Shown here: positions 17,880 to 26,337 of the stretch, one piece after another | Layout: each line of letters starts with the position of its first letter | Position numbering within the stretch: the stretch's first letter is position 1 | From: Gloeobacter violaceus PCC 7421 | GTDB taxonomy: Bacteria; Cyanobacteriota; Cyanobacteriia; Gloeobacterales; Gloeobacteraceae | Length of the DNA: 64,000 nucleotides | Reading direction: 5' to 3' | Assembly: GCF_000011385.1 (NCBI RefSeq) | Contig: NC_005125.1 | Span: 2,294,001 to 2,358,000, forward strand | Notes under the pieces: model-generated | What the model was told of the DNA's origin: nothing | Databases searched by the model: none | What the model saw: only the letters and a program-made list of their open reading frames with translations | Translations under genes and position numbers: made by a program

Positions 17880-19562
17880 TCAGGACTTGGGTTGGGAGAT
17901 GGCGGTCGGGGTGTTGCCCTCGGGGCTGGAGCCGACCGTGCCGTACTCGTAAGGGCCGGCGGTGACCACCGGCAGGTACTCGAAGTTCTCGACCGGCGGC
18001 GGCGAGGCGGTGGTCCATTCCAGGGTCAATGCCCGCCAGGGATTGGCCGGAGCCTTCGGTCCCCACAGCCAGCTGTAGATGGCATTGAACAAAAAGGGCA
18101 ACGTCGAGATACCCAGCAGGAAGCCGCCGATACTCACCAGCACGTTGAGGCTCTGGAACTGCTCGGCGTACTCGGCGACGCGCCGGGGCATTCCCTGCAG
18201 TCCCAACTGGTGCATCGGCAAGAAGCACAGGTTGAAGCCGATGAAGGTGAGGGCGAAGTGGATCTTGCCCCAGGTCTCGTTGAGCAGCCGCCCGGTCATC
18301 TTCGGAAACCAGTAGTAAAGCCCCGCGTAGATGGCGAAGACGCTGCCGCCGAAGAGCACGTAGTGCAGGTGGGCGACCACGAAGTAGGTGTCGTGGACGT
18401 GGATATCCACCGGCACCGAGGCGAGCATGATGCCCGACAGGCCGCCCACGACGAACATCGAGACGAAGCCCATGGCAAAGAGCATCGCCGAGGACAGTTC
18501 CAGCTTGCCGCCCCAGATCGTGCCCAGCCAGCTGAAGACCTTGATGCCGGTGGGTACCGCGATCAAAAACGAAGTGACCATGAAGAACATGCGCAGCCAG
18601 TCGGGGGTGCCGGAGGTGAACATGTGGTGCGCCCAGACCAGAAAGCCCAGCACGGCGATGCCCATGCTCGAAATGGCGATCGCCTTGTAGCCGAAGATCG
18701 GTTTGCGCGAGAAGACCGGCAGCACCTCGGAGATGATTCCCATCGCCGGCAGGACCATGATGTAGACCGCCGGGTGGGAGTAGAACCAGAACATGTGCTG
18801 GTAGACCACCGGGTCGCCGCCGCCGGTCGGGTTGAAAAAGACGGTTCCAAGGAGCAGGTCGAAGGCGAGCAAAATCACCGCTCCGGCCAGGACCGGTGTG
18901 CCCAGCAGCGTGATGCACGAGGCGGTGAGCGTCGCCCAGCAAAACAGCGGCATCCGAAACAGCTCCATCCCCTCGGTGCGCATCGCCACGATCGTGACGA
19001 TGAAGTTGAGGGCTGCCAGGATTGAGGAGGTGCCCAAAAAGACGACGCTTGCAATCCAGATGACCTGACCGAAGTTGGTCACCAGCAAGTCGCCCACCTG
19101 CACCTGCTGGGTGCTGAGGGGCGGATAGGAGGTCCAACCGGCACCGGCTGCACCGCTTTGCACAAAAAAGCTCGAAAGCAAAAGCAGCCCCCCGGGCGGA
19201 ATCATCCAGAAGCTGAGGGCGTTGAGCCGCGGAAAGGCCATGTCCCGGGCGCCAATCATCAAAGGCACCAGGAAGTTGCCGAAGCCCGCCAGGGTCGGAA
19301 TGATCCAAAGAAAGATCATGATCGTCGCGTGGATGGTGAACACGCCGTTGTAAAGCGAACGATCCAGTTCGGCCCCAGGGGTCATCAGCTCGGCGCGGAT
19401 GACCATCGCCAGGGCGCCGCCCAGCAGGTAGAAGAAAAAGGTCGTCACCAGATACTGGATGCCGATCACCTTGTGATCGACACAGAAGCTGAAGTAGCGG
19501 CGCCAATCGCCCAGAGGCTCCGGCTGCCGTTGCTCGACACGTTGTTGGGTGGTTTCAACCAT
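17880..19562 (-). CDS. ctaD: Cytochrome c oxidase subunit I
   Basis: The catalytic subunit (560 residues, 12 helices) reduces O2 to water and pumps protons. Ligands are visible: His78 and His400 for heme a, His398 for heme a3, His263, His312 and His313 for CuB, and Tyr267 cross-linked to His263 in SHPAVYIM. The K-channel and E278-type residue context (MGIISEV) place it in the A-type aa3 family. It is 3 bp from the ctaC stop, so it belongs to the ctaC-ctaD-ctaE operon. Confidence 0.98.
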   Translation of the reverse strand: MVETTQQRVEQRQPEPLGDWRRYFSFCVDHKVIGIQYLVTTFFFYLLGGALAMVIRAELMTPGAELDRSLYNGVFTIHATIMIFLWIIPTLAGFGNFLVPLMIGARDMAFPRLNALSFWMIPPGGLLLLSSFFVQSGAAGAGWTSYPPLSTQQVQVGDLLVTNFGQVIWIASVVFLGTSSILAALNFIVTIVAMRTEGMELFRMPLFCWATLTASCITLLGTPVLAGAVILLAFDLLLGTVFFNPTGGGDPVVYQHMFWFYSHPAVYIMVLPAMGIISEVLPVFSRKPIFGYKAIAISSMGIAVLGFLVWAHHMFTSGTPDWLRMFFMVTSFLIAVPTGIKVFSWLGTIWGGKLELSSAMLFAMGFVSMFVVGGLSGIMLASVPVDIHVHDTYFVVAHLHYVLFGGSVFAIYAGLYYWFPKMTGRLLNETWGKIHFALTFIGFNLCFLPMHQLGLQGMPRRVAEYAEQFQSLNVLVSIGGFLLGISTLPFLFNAIYSWLWGPKAPANPWRALTLEWTTASPPPVENFEYLPVVTAGPYEYGTVGSSPEGNTPTAISQPKS

Positions 19563-19565
19563 TGC

Positions 19566-20492
19566 TTACTGTCCTTGTGCGCGCAGGTGCCCGACGAGGG
19601 CGCGGGTTTGTTCGGATTGCAGCACGGTCGTGCCGCTCGTCGCCCCGTAGGCGGCGGCCGGATCGGCCAGTTGCGCCACCCGGGTGCTCGTCCCCAGCGA
19701 CGCCTGGCTTTTGAGCCACGCATCGACGTCCTTTTTGTCTTCGACAATCACATCGACGACCATGCCGCCGTGGTAGGCGCCGCACAACTCCGCGCAGCGC
19801 AGCTGGTACTTACCGGCTTTGGTCGGGGTGAAGCTCACCTGGGTCGTGCGTCCGGGAATCACATCCTGCTTGAGGCGAAATTCGGGGACCCAGAAGGCGT
19901 GAATGACGTCGTTGGACTTCATGTCCATCCGGACCGGCCGGCCGATGGGCAAGTGCAACTCGGAGACTTGTGTCTCGCTGCCGGGGTAGCTAAAGATCCA
20001 GGCATACTGCACCGCCTCAACAGCGATGATCAGCGGCGGCGGGGCGGCCGGGTCCGGGTTGGTCGCCTGAAAGCGAATCGGCAGCCCCGAGTCTTCGTGG
20101 TGGGCGCCGCCGCCCATCGGCGAACTGGCACCCATCAGCTGAAAGACCTCGAAGCTGTAGATCGACAGATACAGCACCAGCGCCGTCGGAATCGCCGTCC
20201 AGAGGATCTCCAGGCGCAGGTTGCCGTGCATATTGGGACCGTCGCCCATGTCGTCTTTGGCCCGCTTGAAGACGAAGGCCGAGTACAGCAGCACACCCTG
20301 GACGCCCAGAAAGATTCCGGTGGCGATAATCAGCATAAAGCGGAAAAGACCATCGATTTGCCCGGCTTCTTTAGAAGCTTCCACCGGCATCAGCCAGCCC
20401 ACCGTCTGCCCCGCCCAGACGCTCGCAATCACAATCAGTACAGTGCTGACAACAAGAAGGCTTGTATTGGGGGTGATTCTTGGAATTCTCAC
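19566..20492 (-). CDS. ctaC: Cytochrome c oxidase subunit II
   Basis: Subunit II receives electrons from cytochrome c or plastocyanin-like donors through the CuA centre. The 308-residue protein has two N-terminal helices and a periplasmic cupredoxin domain with His198, Cys233, Glu235, Cys237, His241 and Met244 (CAELCGAYHGGM). The start is a GTG at 20492. The C-terminal tail of about 40 residues is low in conservation. No heme c motif (CxxCH) is attached. Confidence 0.96.
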   Translation of the reverse strand: MRIPRITPNTSLLVVSTVLIVIASVWAGQTVGWLMPVEASKEAGQIDGLFRFMLIIATGIFLGVQGVLLYSAFVFKRAKDDMGDGPNMHGNLRLEILWTAIPTALVLYLSIYSFEVFQLMGASSPMGGGAHHEDSGLPIRFQATNPDPAAPPPLIIAVEAVQYAWIFSYPGSETQVSELHLPIGRPVRMDMKSNDVIHAFWVPEFRLKQDVIPGRTTQVSFTPTKAGKYQLRCAELCGAYHGGMVVDVIVEDKKDVDAWLKSQASLGTSTRVAQLADPAAAYGATSGTTVLQSEQTRALVGHLRAQGQ

Positions 20493-20893
20493 AGTCGCAT
20501 CATCCCTTAAACATCGGCAGTACCTTCGACTGCGCCATCACAAGGCTATCTGCCACCTTCTGGGAATCGAAGGCCTTTTGGCTTTTCTTCACGATGTCGT
20601 TCAACTTCTGCAAAGCGAGGCGAGACTGCGATCCCCCGCACCCGGCAACTCCCCGACTCCTGACTGCCCTGTGCCGGCGGCCGCAGAGATGGAGCATTCG
20701 CTCAGAAAAACTTTACATATTTCAACAAACGCGCAGGACCTTTCTCGTGCCGGGCTTGCAATAGGAGAACGCTTCGCAAAAAAGATTCTAAAAAAATGGC
20801 TAAAGCTCCTGCGCCGGGCCGGGGCAGCTGATTACTGTGGAAGTTGAGATAGACGCATCCACTGCGTTCGACAAGCAGGGGCTTCGCGATTAA
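20493..20893. promoter_or_regulatory. Divergent intergenic region between ctaC and ctaA
   Basis: About 400 bp separate the two divergent cytochrome oxidase units, so promoters for both should lie here. The half next to ctaC (20500-20640) has a coding-like minus-strand frame (listed separately). The half next to ctaA (20700-20893) is AT-richer, with runs such as acatatttc and aaaaaagattctaaaa that could hold a -10 element. No -35/-10 pair is convincing. Confidence 0.4.
20500..20697 (-). CDS. Possible small ORF upstream of ctaC
   Basis: A minus-strand frame ends at TGA 20500-20502, eight bases before the ctaC GTG. Its last 45 codons have protein-like composition and third-position GC (…LQKLNDIVKKSQKAFDSQ…, …MAQSKVLPMFKG), while the first 20 codons after the ATG at 20697 look non-coding (Arg/Gly rich). 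A shorter start at an internal TTG or GTG would give a helical peptide of about 40-50 residues. No family is recognised. It could be a small subunit or leader peptide, or a chance frame. Confidence 0.3.
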   Translation of the reverse strand: MLHLCGRRHRAVRSRGVAGCGGSQSRLALQKLNDIVKKSQKAFDSQKVADSLVMAQSKVLPMFKG

Positions 20894-21829
20894 ATGGCTC
20901 AATTTCGATTCAAGCTTTCGCTGCCGCAGCGGATGGTGATCCAAGATTCCGCTCCCCAAACCCAGCTCACCCGCACCCGAGTCTGGGTACAGCGGCTTCT
21001 GTACACCCTGATTGGCCTGACGTTTGGCCTGATGGCCGTGGGTAGCCTCACCCGGGTGATGGGGGCAGGATTGTCGTGCCCGGACTGGCCGCTGTGCTAC
21101 GGCGAGGTACTGCCCCATCTGGACCCATTTATTTTTCTGGAGTGGTTCCACCGCCAGGTGGCCCAGGCGGTGGGGCTGCTGACCGTGGTGCTGTGCGTCC
21201 TCACCTGGCGGCGCCGCCGGGTACTGCCCGGCTGGCTGCCGGGTCTGGCCACCGCCGCCCTGGTGTTGGTGCTGGTGCAAGGAGCGCTCGGGGCGTTCAC
21301 GGTCACCGAGTACCTGCGCTTTGATATCGTGACTGCCCATCTGGGCACGGCGATGCTCTACTTCGGCGTGCTGCTGGCAGGCACGGCCCTACTGACCCCG
21401 AACCGGGTCTTCGCCCGACCGCCGGCCGCCCTGGGCTGGATCGCCGCCGCCGCCGCCCTGGTCTGCTACGGCCAGATCATTCTCGGAGGGCTGGTCGCCT
21501 CGCAGTGGGCATTCCACCAGTGCCTGGCGGGTTCCGCGCTGTGCGAGGTCATGAACAATCACCTCTGGGGGGTGCTGCCGGCCACCGTCGCCACCCTGGT
21601 GGCCGCCTGGTTCAGCTGGAAGCCTCTCAAGCCGATGGCCCTGGTGCTTTTGGGCCTGCTCGCCCTTCAGATTGGCCTGGGAGTCGGCACTTTCCTGTTG
21701 CAATTGAGCGTACCGGCCCTCACGGTGGCGCATTTGGCGGTCGGCGCCGCTCTATTCGGCAGCCTGGTCGTCCTCGCTGCGCTCGCCCTGGCCGCGCCCC
21801 ACCGCTTTATCGACCGCCTGCACCCATAG
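20894..21829 (+). CDS. ctaA: Heme A synthase (COX15/CtaA)
   Basis: Oxidises the C8 methyl group of heme O to form heme A, needed by the aa3 oxidase encoded divergently. The 311-residue membrane protein has eight predicted helices and the heme-ligating histidines in EWFHRQVAQ, VTAHLGTAM, MNNHLWGVL and LTVAHLAVGA. It also has the cysteine pair in the loops (GLSCPDWPLCYG and QCLAGSALCEV). The start ATG at 20894 directly follows gcgattaa, with no strong ribosome-binding site. Confidence 0.95.
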   Translation: MAQFRFKLSLPQRMVIQDSAPQTQLTRTRVWVQRLLYTLIGLTFGLMAVGSLTRVMGAGLSCPDWPLCYGEVLPHLDPFIFLEWFHRQVAQAVGLLTVVLCVLTWRRRRVLPGWLPGLATAALVLVLVQGALGAFTVTEYLRFDIVTAHLGTAMLYFGVLLAGTALLTPNRVFARPPAALGWIAAAAALVCYGQIILGGLVASQWAFHQCLAGSALCEVMNNHLWGVLPATVATLVAAWFSWKPLKPMALVLLGLLALQIGLGVGTFLLQLSVPALTVAHLAVGAALFGSLVVLAALALAAPHRFIDRLHP

Positions 21830-21840
21830 GACAACACCCC

Positions 21841-22758
21841 GTGCAAGAAACGCTTCTTTCCCGCGCCGAGCGCAGCGTACCGCGCCTGAGTGCCGCCCTC
21901 AACGACTACTACCAGCTCACCAAGCCGCGCATCCAGGTGCTGCTGCTTATCACGACCGCCGGTGCGATGTGGATCGCAGGCAAAGGCCACGTCGAGCCGC
22001 TGTTGCTTCTGGTCACCCTGCTGGGGGGTACCCTGGCCGCGAGTTCCGCCAACGCCTTCAACTGTCTGATCGACCGCGACATCGACCTGCTCATGGAGCG
22101 CACCCGCCGCCGGGCCATCCCGGCCGGGCGCATCCTGCCGTGGCAGGCGGCCCTCTTTGCTACAGCCCTGGGGGTGGCCTCCTTCGCCGTGCTGGCAGCC
22201 TTTGCCAACCTGTTCGCCGCCTTGCTGGCCATCTCGGGCATCGGCTTCTACGTAGTTATCTATACTCTGTGGCTGAAGCGCACCACCACCCAGAACATCG
22301 TCATCGGCGGCGCGGCGGGGGCCATTCCGCCGCTGGTGGGCTGGGCTGCGGTCACCGGCGACCTTGGTTGGTCGGCCTGGGTGCTGTTTGGCATTATCTT
22401 TATGTGGACGCCGCCCCACTTCTGGGCCCTCGCCATGATGATCCGCGAGGACTACCGCAAGGCGGGCGTGCCGATGCTGCCGGTGGTGGCGGGGGACGAG
22501 GCGACCGCGCGGCAGATCTTTATTTACACCCTGGTCCTGGTACCGGTCACGCTCGTACTCTACCCGCTGGGTACAATGGGCTGGATATACCTGCTTGCGG
22601 CCGGTGCTTTGGGCCTCTGGCTGATCGAGGGGGCCTTCAGGCTTTTGAAAGCTCCCAACGACCGCAAGGAATCTCGTTCCCTGTTTAAGCGCTCGATTTT
22701 TTATCTGATGTTGCTCTTTGTGGCGATGGGTATCGACAGCATCTTCCTGTTTGCCTGA
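21841..22758 (+). CDS. ctaB: Protoheme IX farnesyltransferase (heme O synthase)
   Basis: Attaches farnesyl diphosphate to heme B to give heme O. The 305-residue UbiA-family protein starts at GTG 21841 (VQETLLSRAERS), 11 bp after ctaA. The prenyl-diphosphate motif NCLIDRDIDLLMERTRRR has the aspartates D..D, and the second motif lies at FMWTPPHFWALAM…DYRKAGVPMLP. About nine helices are predicted. It forms an operon with ctaA and probably with the ABC pair downstream. Confidence 0.96.
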   Translation: MQETLLSRAERSVPRLSAALNDYYQLTKPRIQVLLLITTAGAMWIAGKGHVEPLLLLVTLLGGTLAASSANAFNCLIDRDIDLLMERTRRRAIPAGRILPWQAALFATALGVASFAVLAAFANLFAALLAISGIGFYVVIYTLWLKRTTTQNIVIGGAAGAIPPLVGWAAVTGDLGWSAWVLFGIIFMWTPPHFWALAMMIREDYRKAGVPMLPVVAGDEATARQIFIYTLVLVPVTLVLYPLGTMGWIYLLAAGALGLWLIEGAFRLLKAPNDRKESRSLFKRSIFYLMLLFVAMGIDSIFLFA

Positions 22759-22777
22759 GAGGGTCCGGAGACTCACG

Positions 22778-23785
22778 GTGGAAGCGGCAATCGGAATCGA
22801 AGATTTGCACAAGTCCTACGGCTCCACCAAGGCCGTGGACGGTTTGTCGCTGACGGTGGCTCCCGGTCAGATCTACGGCCTGTTGGGTCCGAACGGCGCG
22901 GGCAAGACCACGACGCTGCGCTGCCTGTGTACCCTGGAGCGCCCCGATCGGGGTCGGCTTGAGGTGGCGGGGATTTCGGTGGCGGACGATCCACGCGCTG
23001 TGCGCCAACTGTTGGGCTATGTCGCCCAGGAAATCGCCCTCGACAAGATCCTCACCGGCCGTGAGTTGTTGCAACTGCAGGCCGATCTTTATCATCTAAG
23101 CCCGGCGGCGGCCCGTGAGCAGATTGCTCAAATGCTCGAACTGTTGGATCTGAGCGAGCGGGCCGACGAGCGGATCAAGACTTACTCCGGCGGTTTGATG
23201 AAGCGGCTGGACTTGGCCGCCGGGTTGCTGCACAACCCGAAAGTGCTCGTCCTCGACGAGCCCACCGTGGGACTCGACATCCAGAGCCGCCTTGCGGTCT
23301 GGAATTTCCTGCGCGAGTTGCGCCGCCGGGGGGTGACGGTCCTGCTCATCAGCCATTACCTCGAAGAGATCGACATGCTCGCGGCCCGTGTGGCGATCAT
23401 CGATCGCGGCCGGCTCATCGCCGAGGGTACCCCCGAGGAACTGAAGCAGCGGGTGGGAGGCGAGCGGGTCACCCTGCGCATCCGCGAATTTTCTCCGGCT
23501 GCGGAGGCTCGCGAGGCGGCGGCGCTCCTGGGTGCGCTCCCGTTTGTAAAGGAAGTTATCATTAACGAGGCCCAGGGCAACGCCCTCTACCTGGTGGTGG
23601 CCGCCGCCGATCCGCTCTCGACGGTGCCCACCCTGCGCGAGGAACTCACCCGCTCGGGGTTGCCGCTCTTCGGGGTTGCCCTCGCGCGTCCGAGCCTCGA
23701 CGACGTTTTCCTCGCCGCCACCGGCCAAACGCTCCAGGACGCCGACCTGGCTGCCGGCAGCCCCGGCAAGAAAAAACGCAAGTGA
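22778..23785 (+). CDS. ABC transporter ATP-binding protein (DrrA-like)
   Basis: A 335-residue ABC-2 type ATPase starting at GTG 22778 behind a ggag site. It has Walker A GPNGAGKT (37-44), signature YSGGLMKRL, Walker B VLVLDEPTVGL and H-loop ISHYLEEID. The extra C-terminal domain after about residue 215 is as in DrrA/CcmA-like exporters. It lies 19 bp after ctaB and pairs with the permease 36 bp downstream. Cyanobacteria keep such a pair near ctaAB, which suggests a link to oxidase assembly, but the substrate is unknown. Confidence 0.92.
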   Translation: MEAAIGIEDLHKSYGSTKAVDGLSLTVAPGQIYGLLGPNGAGKTTTLRCLCTLERPDRGRLEVAGISVADDPRAVRQLLGYVAQEIALDKILTGRELLQLQADLYHLSPAAAREQIAQMLELLDLSERADERIKTYSGGLMKRLDLAAGLLHNPKVLVLDEPTVGLDIQSRLAVWNFLRELRRRGVTVLLISHYLEEIDMLAARVAIIDRGRLIAEGTPEELKQRVGGERVTLRIREFSPAAEAREAAALLGALPFVKEVIINEAQGNALYLVVAAADPLSTVPTLREELTRSGLPLFGVALARPSLDDVFLAATGQTLQDADLAAGSPGKKKRK

Positions 23786-23821
23786 GAGTCCCCTTGACGG
23801 CTCTTTTCGACGGTCGCTTCT

Positions 23822-24706
23822 ATGGGTAATTCGTTCATTCCGGATAATTCCGCTTCGCTCCCGCTGCGTCAACCGCAGCGCGCCAGGACGGGTTCTTTCG
23901 CCCAGTTTCGCCAGGAGACAATGGCCCTGGCGCGGCGGCTGTTTATCCAGTTGGGGCGGCGACCCTCGGCTTTTGTGGGCAGCATCATCCAGTCGCTTCT
24001 GTGGCTGATGCTGTTCAGTGCCCTGTTTGCCCAGGCCCCCCGGGGCACCTTCGGCATCGAGGGAGGCTACATCCAGTTTCTGGCGGCGGGGATCATCGTC
24101 TTTGCCGCCTTTGGCGGCGCCCTCAACGCCGGGGTGCCCTTAATATTCGACCGCGAATTCGGCTTTCTCAACCGCCTGCTGGTCGCCCCCCTGGTCTCGC
24201 GCACCTCGATCATCTTCGCTTCGGCGCTGTTTATCGTGAGCACGACGCTGGTACAGGCGGCGGCCATCGGCGCGGTGAGCTTTCTGATGGGTGCCCAGTT
24301 CGCAGGCGGCCTCGAAGGGGCGCTCATCGTCGCCCTGGTCGTAACGCTGTTGGTCTTCGGCATCGCTGCATTGAGCCTGGGGCTGGCTTTCGTGCTGCCC
24401 GGCCACATCGAGATGCTGGCGGCCATCTTCGTCATCAACCTGCCGATGATCTTCGCCAGCACCGCCCTGGCACCGATGTCCTTCATGCCCCTATGGCTGC
24501 AGTTAGTGGCAAGCGCCAACCCGCTCACCTACGCCATCGAACCCATCCGGCATCTGTTTTTGCACAGCAACTGGTCGTTGGCCGATCCGGTTTTGCTGGC
24601 CCCCTGGGGTTCGCTGAGCCTGACGGGCTGCGTGCTGGTGCTGTTGGTCTTCGATGTGGTTGCCATCGCGCTGGTGGGCGGCATGCTCAAGCGGAAACTC
24701 GGTTAA
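23822..24706 (+). CDS. ABC-2 type transporter permease (Ycf38-like)
   Basis: A 294-residue permease with six helices, the usual ABC-2 fold. The conserved pieces QSLLWLMLFSALF, FDREFGFLNRLLVAPL and PLTYAIEPIRHLF resemble algal/cyanobacterial Ycf38. It is the membrane partner of the preceding ATPase. Its TAA stop shares bases with the stop of the convergent gene (ttaa at 24703-24706). Exported compound unknown. Confidence 0.9.
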   Translation: MGNSFIPDNSASLPLRQPQRARTGSFAQFRQETMALARRLFIQLGRRPSAFVGSIIQSLLWLMLFSALFAQAPRGTFGIEGGYIQFLAAGIIVFAAFGGALNAGVPLIFDREFGFLNRLLVAPLVSRTSIIFASALFIVSTTLVQAAAIGAVSFLMGAQFAGGLEGALIVALVVTLLVFGIAALSLGLAFVLPGHIEMLAAIFVINLPMIFASTALAPMSFMPLWLQLVASANPLTYAIEPIRHLFLHSNWSLADPVLLAPWGSLSLTGCVLVLLVFDVVAIALVGGMLKRKLG

Positions 24707-25401
24707 ACCCTGTCGTCGCCGATTAGACCGCCGATGCGCTTGAGGATGCGCAGCACGTCGTACAGCTCGTTGCGCCCATAGGAAAACAGCGAAAAATCTT
24801 CAGAAAGGTTGTACTGTGACTCAGGAGTTCTAACCAGTTTTAGAAATCGAAAACCGTCGCCATTGGTGACCAGTCCGTATACCGCCCGCTGTGATTCGGG
24901 GGCACCCATCATATAGGCAAGTGCCTGGGGAACGGCTGCTTGAAAGTTGAAGCGCGTTTGCTTGGATTCGACTAGCAACAGCCAGAAACGATTGCGGATC
25001 ACGAGTGTATCGATGCGTCCGCGATAAATCCGCTGCTCCTCCTCGACGGTGATTGCCACCGTCAGCTCCGAACGAAGCTTAAAGGGTGGATAGAAAAATC
25101 CGGCCAACTGCAACAGCGGAGAAATTAACAGCAAATTGACCGTACTTTCGGTCAGCATATAACCATCGGACTGGTAGAGGTAGGTTTCTTTGAGGCTGTC
25201 GAGGGTCCGCCGTTCGCCGTCGGTCAGTTCCGGCAGCGAACGGGTCCATTCCGGGAAGAAGTCGGCGACAACGTTTCTGCGTAGGCGGAACTGCTCTTCC
25301 ACCGCGGCGACGCTCGCGAATGCTTCGGCGGTAGCGACGGTTTCCAATGGTTGCTCTCCCGGAACGGTTGTACCGCCGGTGGGGCGGGCCTGAGCGATCA
25401 T
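24703..25401 (-). CDS. PD-(D/E)XK-like nuclease family protein (restriction subunit R N-terminal-like)
   Basis: A 232-residue protein of a group common in cyanobacteria and often annotated as 'type I restriction enzyme R protein N terminal'. The probable active site is in GRIDTLVIRNRF followed by VESKQTRF, the D…ExK pattern of PD-(D/E)XK nucleases. A Tyr/Leu-rich central part (FYPPFKLRSE) precedes it. The ATG at 25401 is preferred over a TTG at 25467. No methylase or specificity gene is nearby, so it is not a complete restriction system. Cellular role unknown. Confidence 0.75.
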   Translation of the reverse strand: MIAQARPTGGTTVPGEQPLETVATAEAFASVAAVEEQFRLRRNVVADFFPEWTRSLPELTDGERRTLDSLKETYLYQSDGYMLTESTVNLLLISPLLQLAGFFYPPFKLRSELTVAITVEEEQRIYRGRIDTLVIRNRFWLLLVESKQTRFNFQAAVPQALAYMMGAPESQRAVYGLVTNGDGFRFLKLVRTPESQYNLSEDFSLFSYGRNELYDVLRILKRIGGLIGDDRV

Positions 25402-25718
25402 TGTAGTGACTCTGGCCTTAGAAAGCCCAATCTGCCACGGCCACCTCCTATTGAGGCTGTGTCCCAATCAGTCTGGCTACCGCTATAAGTGTTGTTGCCG
25501 ACGGGGCAATGCGCGGACACAACGGAGCCTTGCATTGCATAATTTACTGTAGGTCTCCCCTATATTAGGGAGGCGCTTGTCGCATCCAGGTTCCGATGCA
25601 AACCTGCTCCAAATCCATGGGCAGCGAGCAACCAGTTCATTTTTCTTTCATAAGTTCAGTTCACTAAATACGGTAAACGACATTGCCGGGGTAAGCCGTT
25701 TGCTTTCGGGGTTTACGT
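25402..25718. other. Intergenic region with small dyads
   Basis: About 315 bp between divergent genes. It holds a short palindrome ccctatattaggg around 25556-25570 and a gcatc…gatgc hairpin near 25579-25600. No gene, tRNA or recognised riboswitch is seen. Promoters for both flanking genes must lie here, but no clear -35/-10 pair stands out. Confidence 0.4.
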
Positions 25719-26294
25719 ATGCAAAAAATGGTTCACAACGCGCTCGTCGACAGGCCCGGGACACGATGGCAAGGTTTTGCCGTCTTTGCCGGGATTTTCG
25801 GATTACTTTGCTTGCTTTTGATGGCCGTTCCGGCTATCGACGCCGATCGGTGGCTACAGGCCAAAATCGAGCTAAAAAATGCTGATGGCCTCCCTGTAGG
25901 CAATGCGTCATTGACCCAGCTGAGCGATGGGGTGCGGGTATCGGTCCAAGTGCAGGGCTTGCTGCCCGGCAAATACCCGATTCACTTTCACTCGAAGGGA
26001 AAATGCGTTGCACCGGATTTCAGGTCTTCGCGGGGTGTATTTGACACCCACTCCCTTGGACACAAAACCCGTCCGGACGGCCAACCCGTTCCTCCCGCCG
26101 GTTTGCTGCCTGCTCTGATAGTTGGAGCGGCCGGTACCGGCGAGTTGAACGCCCTGAATACGGACGTGACCCTGCGGGCCCACAAGTTGCATTCTTTGCT
26201 CAGACCCGGAGGTTCTGCACTGGTCATCCATGCAGCGCACTCCAGACAGATCATCGCCTGCGGAGCGGTCACCAGAACACCCGTTTCCGATTGA
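25719..26294 (+). CDS. SodC-like (Cu/Zn superoxide dismutase fold) protein with degenerate metal site
   Basis: A 191-residue protein with an N-terminal membrane anchor or signal (FAVFAGIFGLLCLLLMAVPA). It keeps the SodC framework: PIHFHSKGKC (His89 and His91, matching Cu ligands His46/His48), VIHAAH (His171, matching His120), and the disulfide cysteines Cys96 and Cys181. The bridging His63 position is Val107, and the Zn ligands His80 and Asp83 are replaced (PAGLLP, Pro126 and Leu129). So a Zn site is not expected, and catalysis is doubtful. It lies 43 bp upstream of the copper-radical oxidase-like gene and is probably in its operon. Confidence 0.75.
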   Translation: MQKMVHNALVDRPGTRWQGFAVFAGIFGLLCLLLMAVPAIDADRWLQAKIELKNADGLPVGNASLTQLSDGVRVSVQVQGLLPGKYPIHFHSKGKCVAPDFRSSRGVFDTHSLGHKTRPDGQPVPPAGLLPALIVGAAGTGELNALNTDVTLRAHKLHSLLRPGGSALVIHAAHSRQIIACGAVTRTPVSD

Positions 26295-26337
26295 ACCCCA
26301 CCTTCCTGTTTGCCCTTTCTTTTTGTGAGGTACCCCC

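Noticed and set aside
17863-19506. A long minus-strand open frame continuous with ctaE and covering most of ctaD
   Set aside because: Its translation is Arg/His/Gly-rich with no membrane helices and overlaps the clearly real ctaD in another frame. Only the last 208 codons (17236-17862) are real.
24703-25401. A complete restriction-modification system
   Set aside because: Only a small nuclease-like protein is present. No methyltransferase or specificity subunit lies within the window near it.
25402-25718. A riboswitch upstream of the SodC-like gene
   Set aside because: Only short dyads are present; none matches a riboswitch core I know, and no terminator/antiterminator pair is visible.
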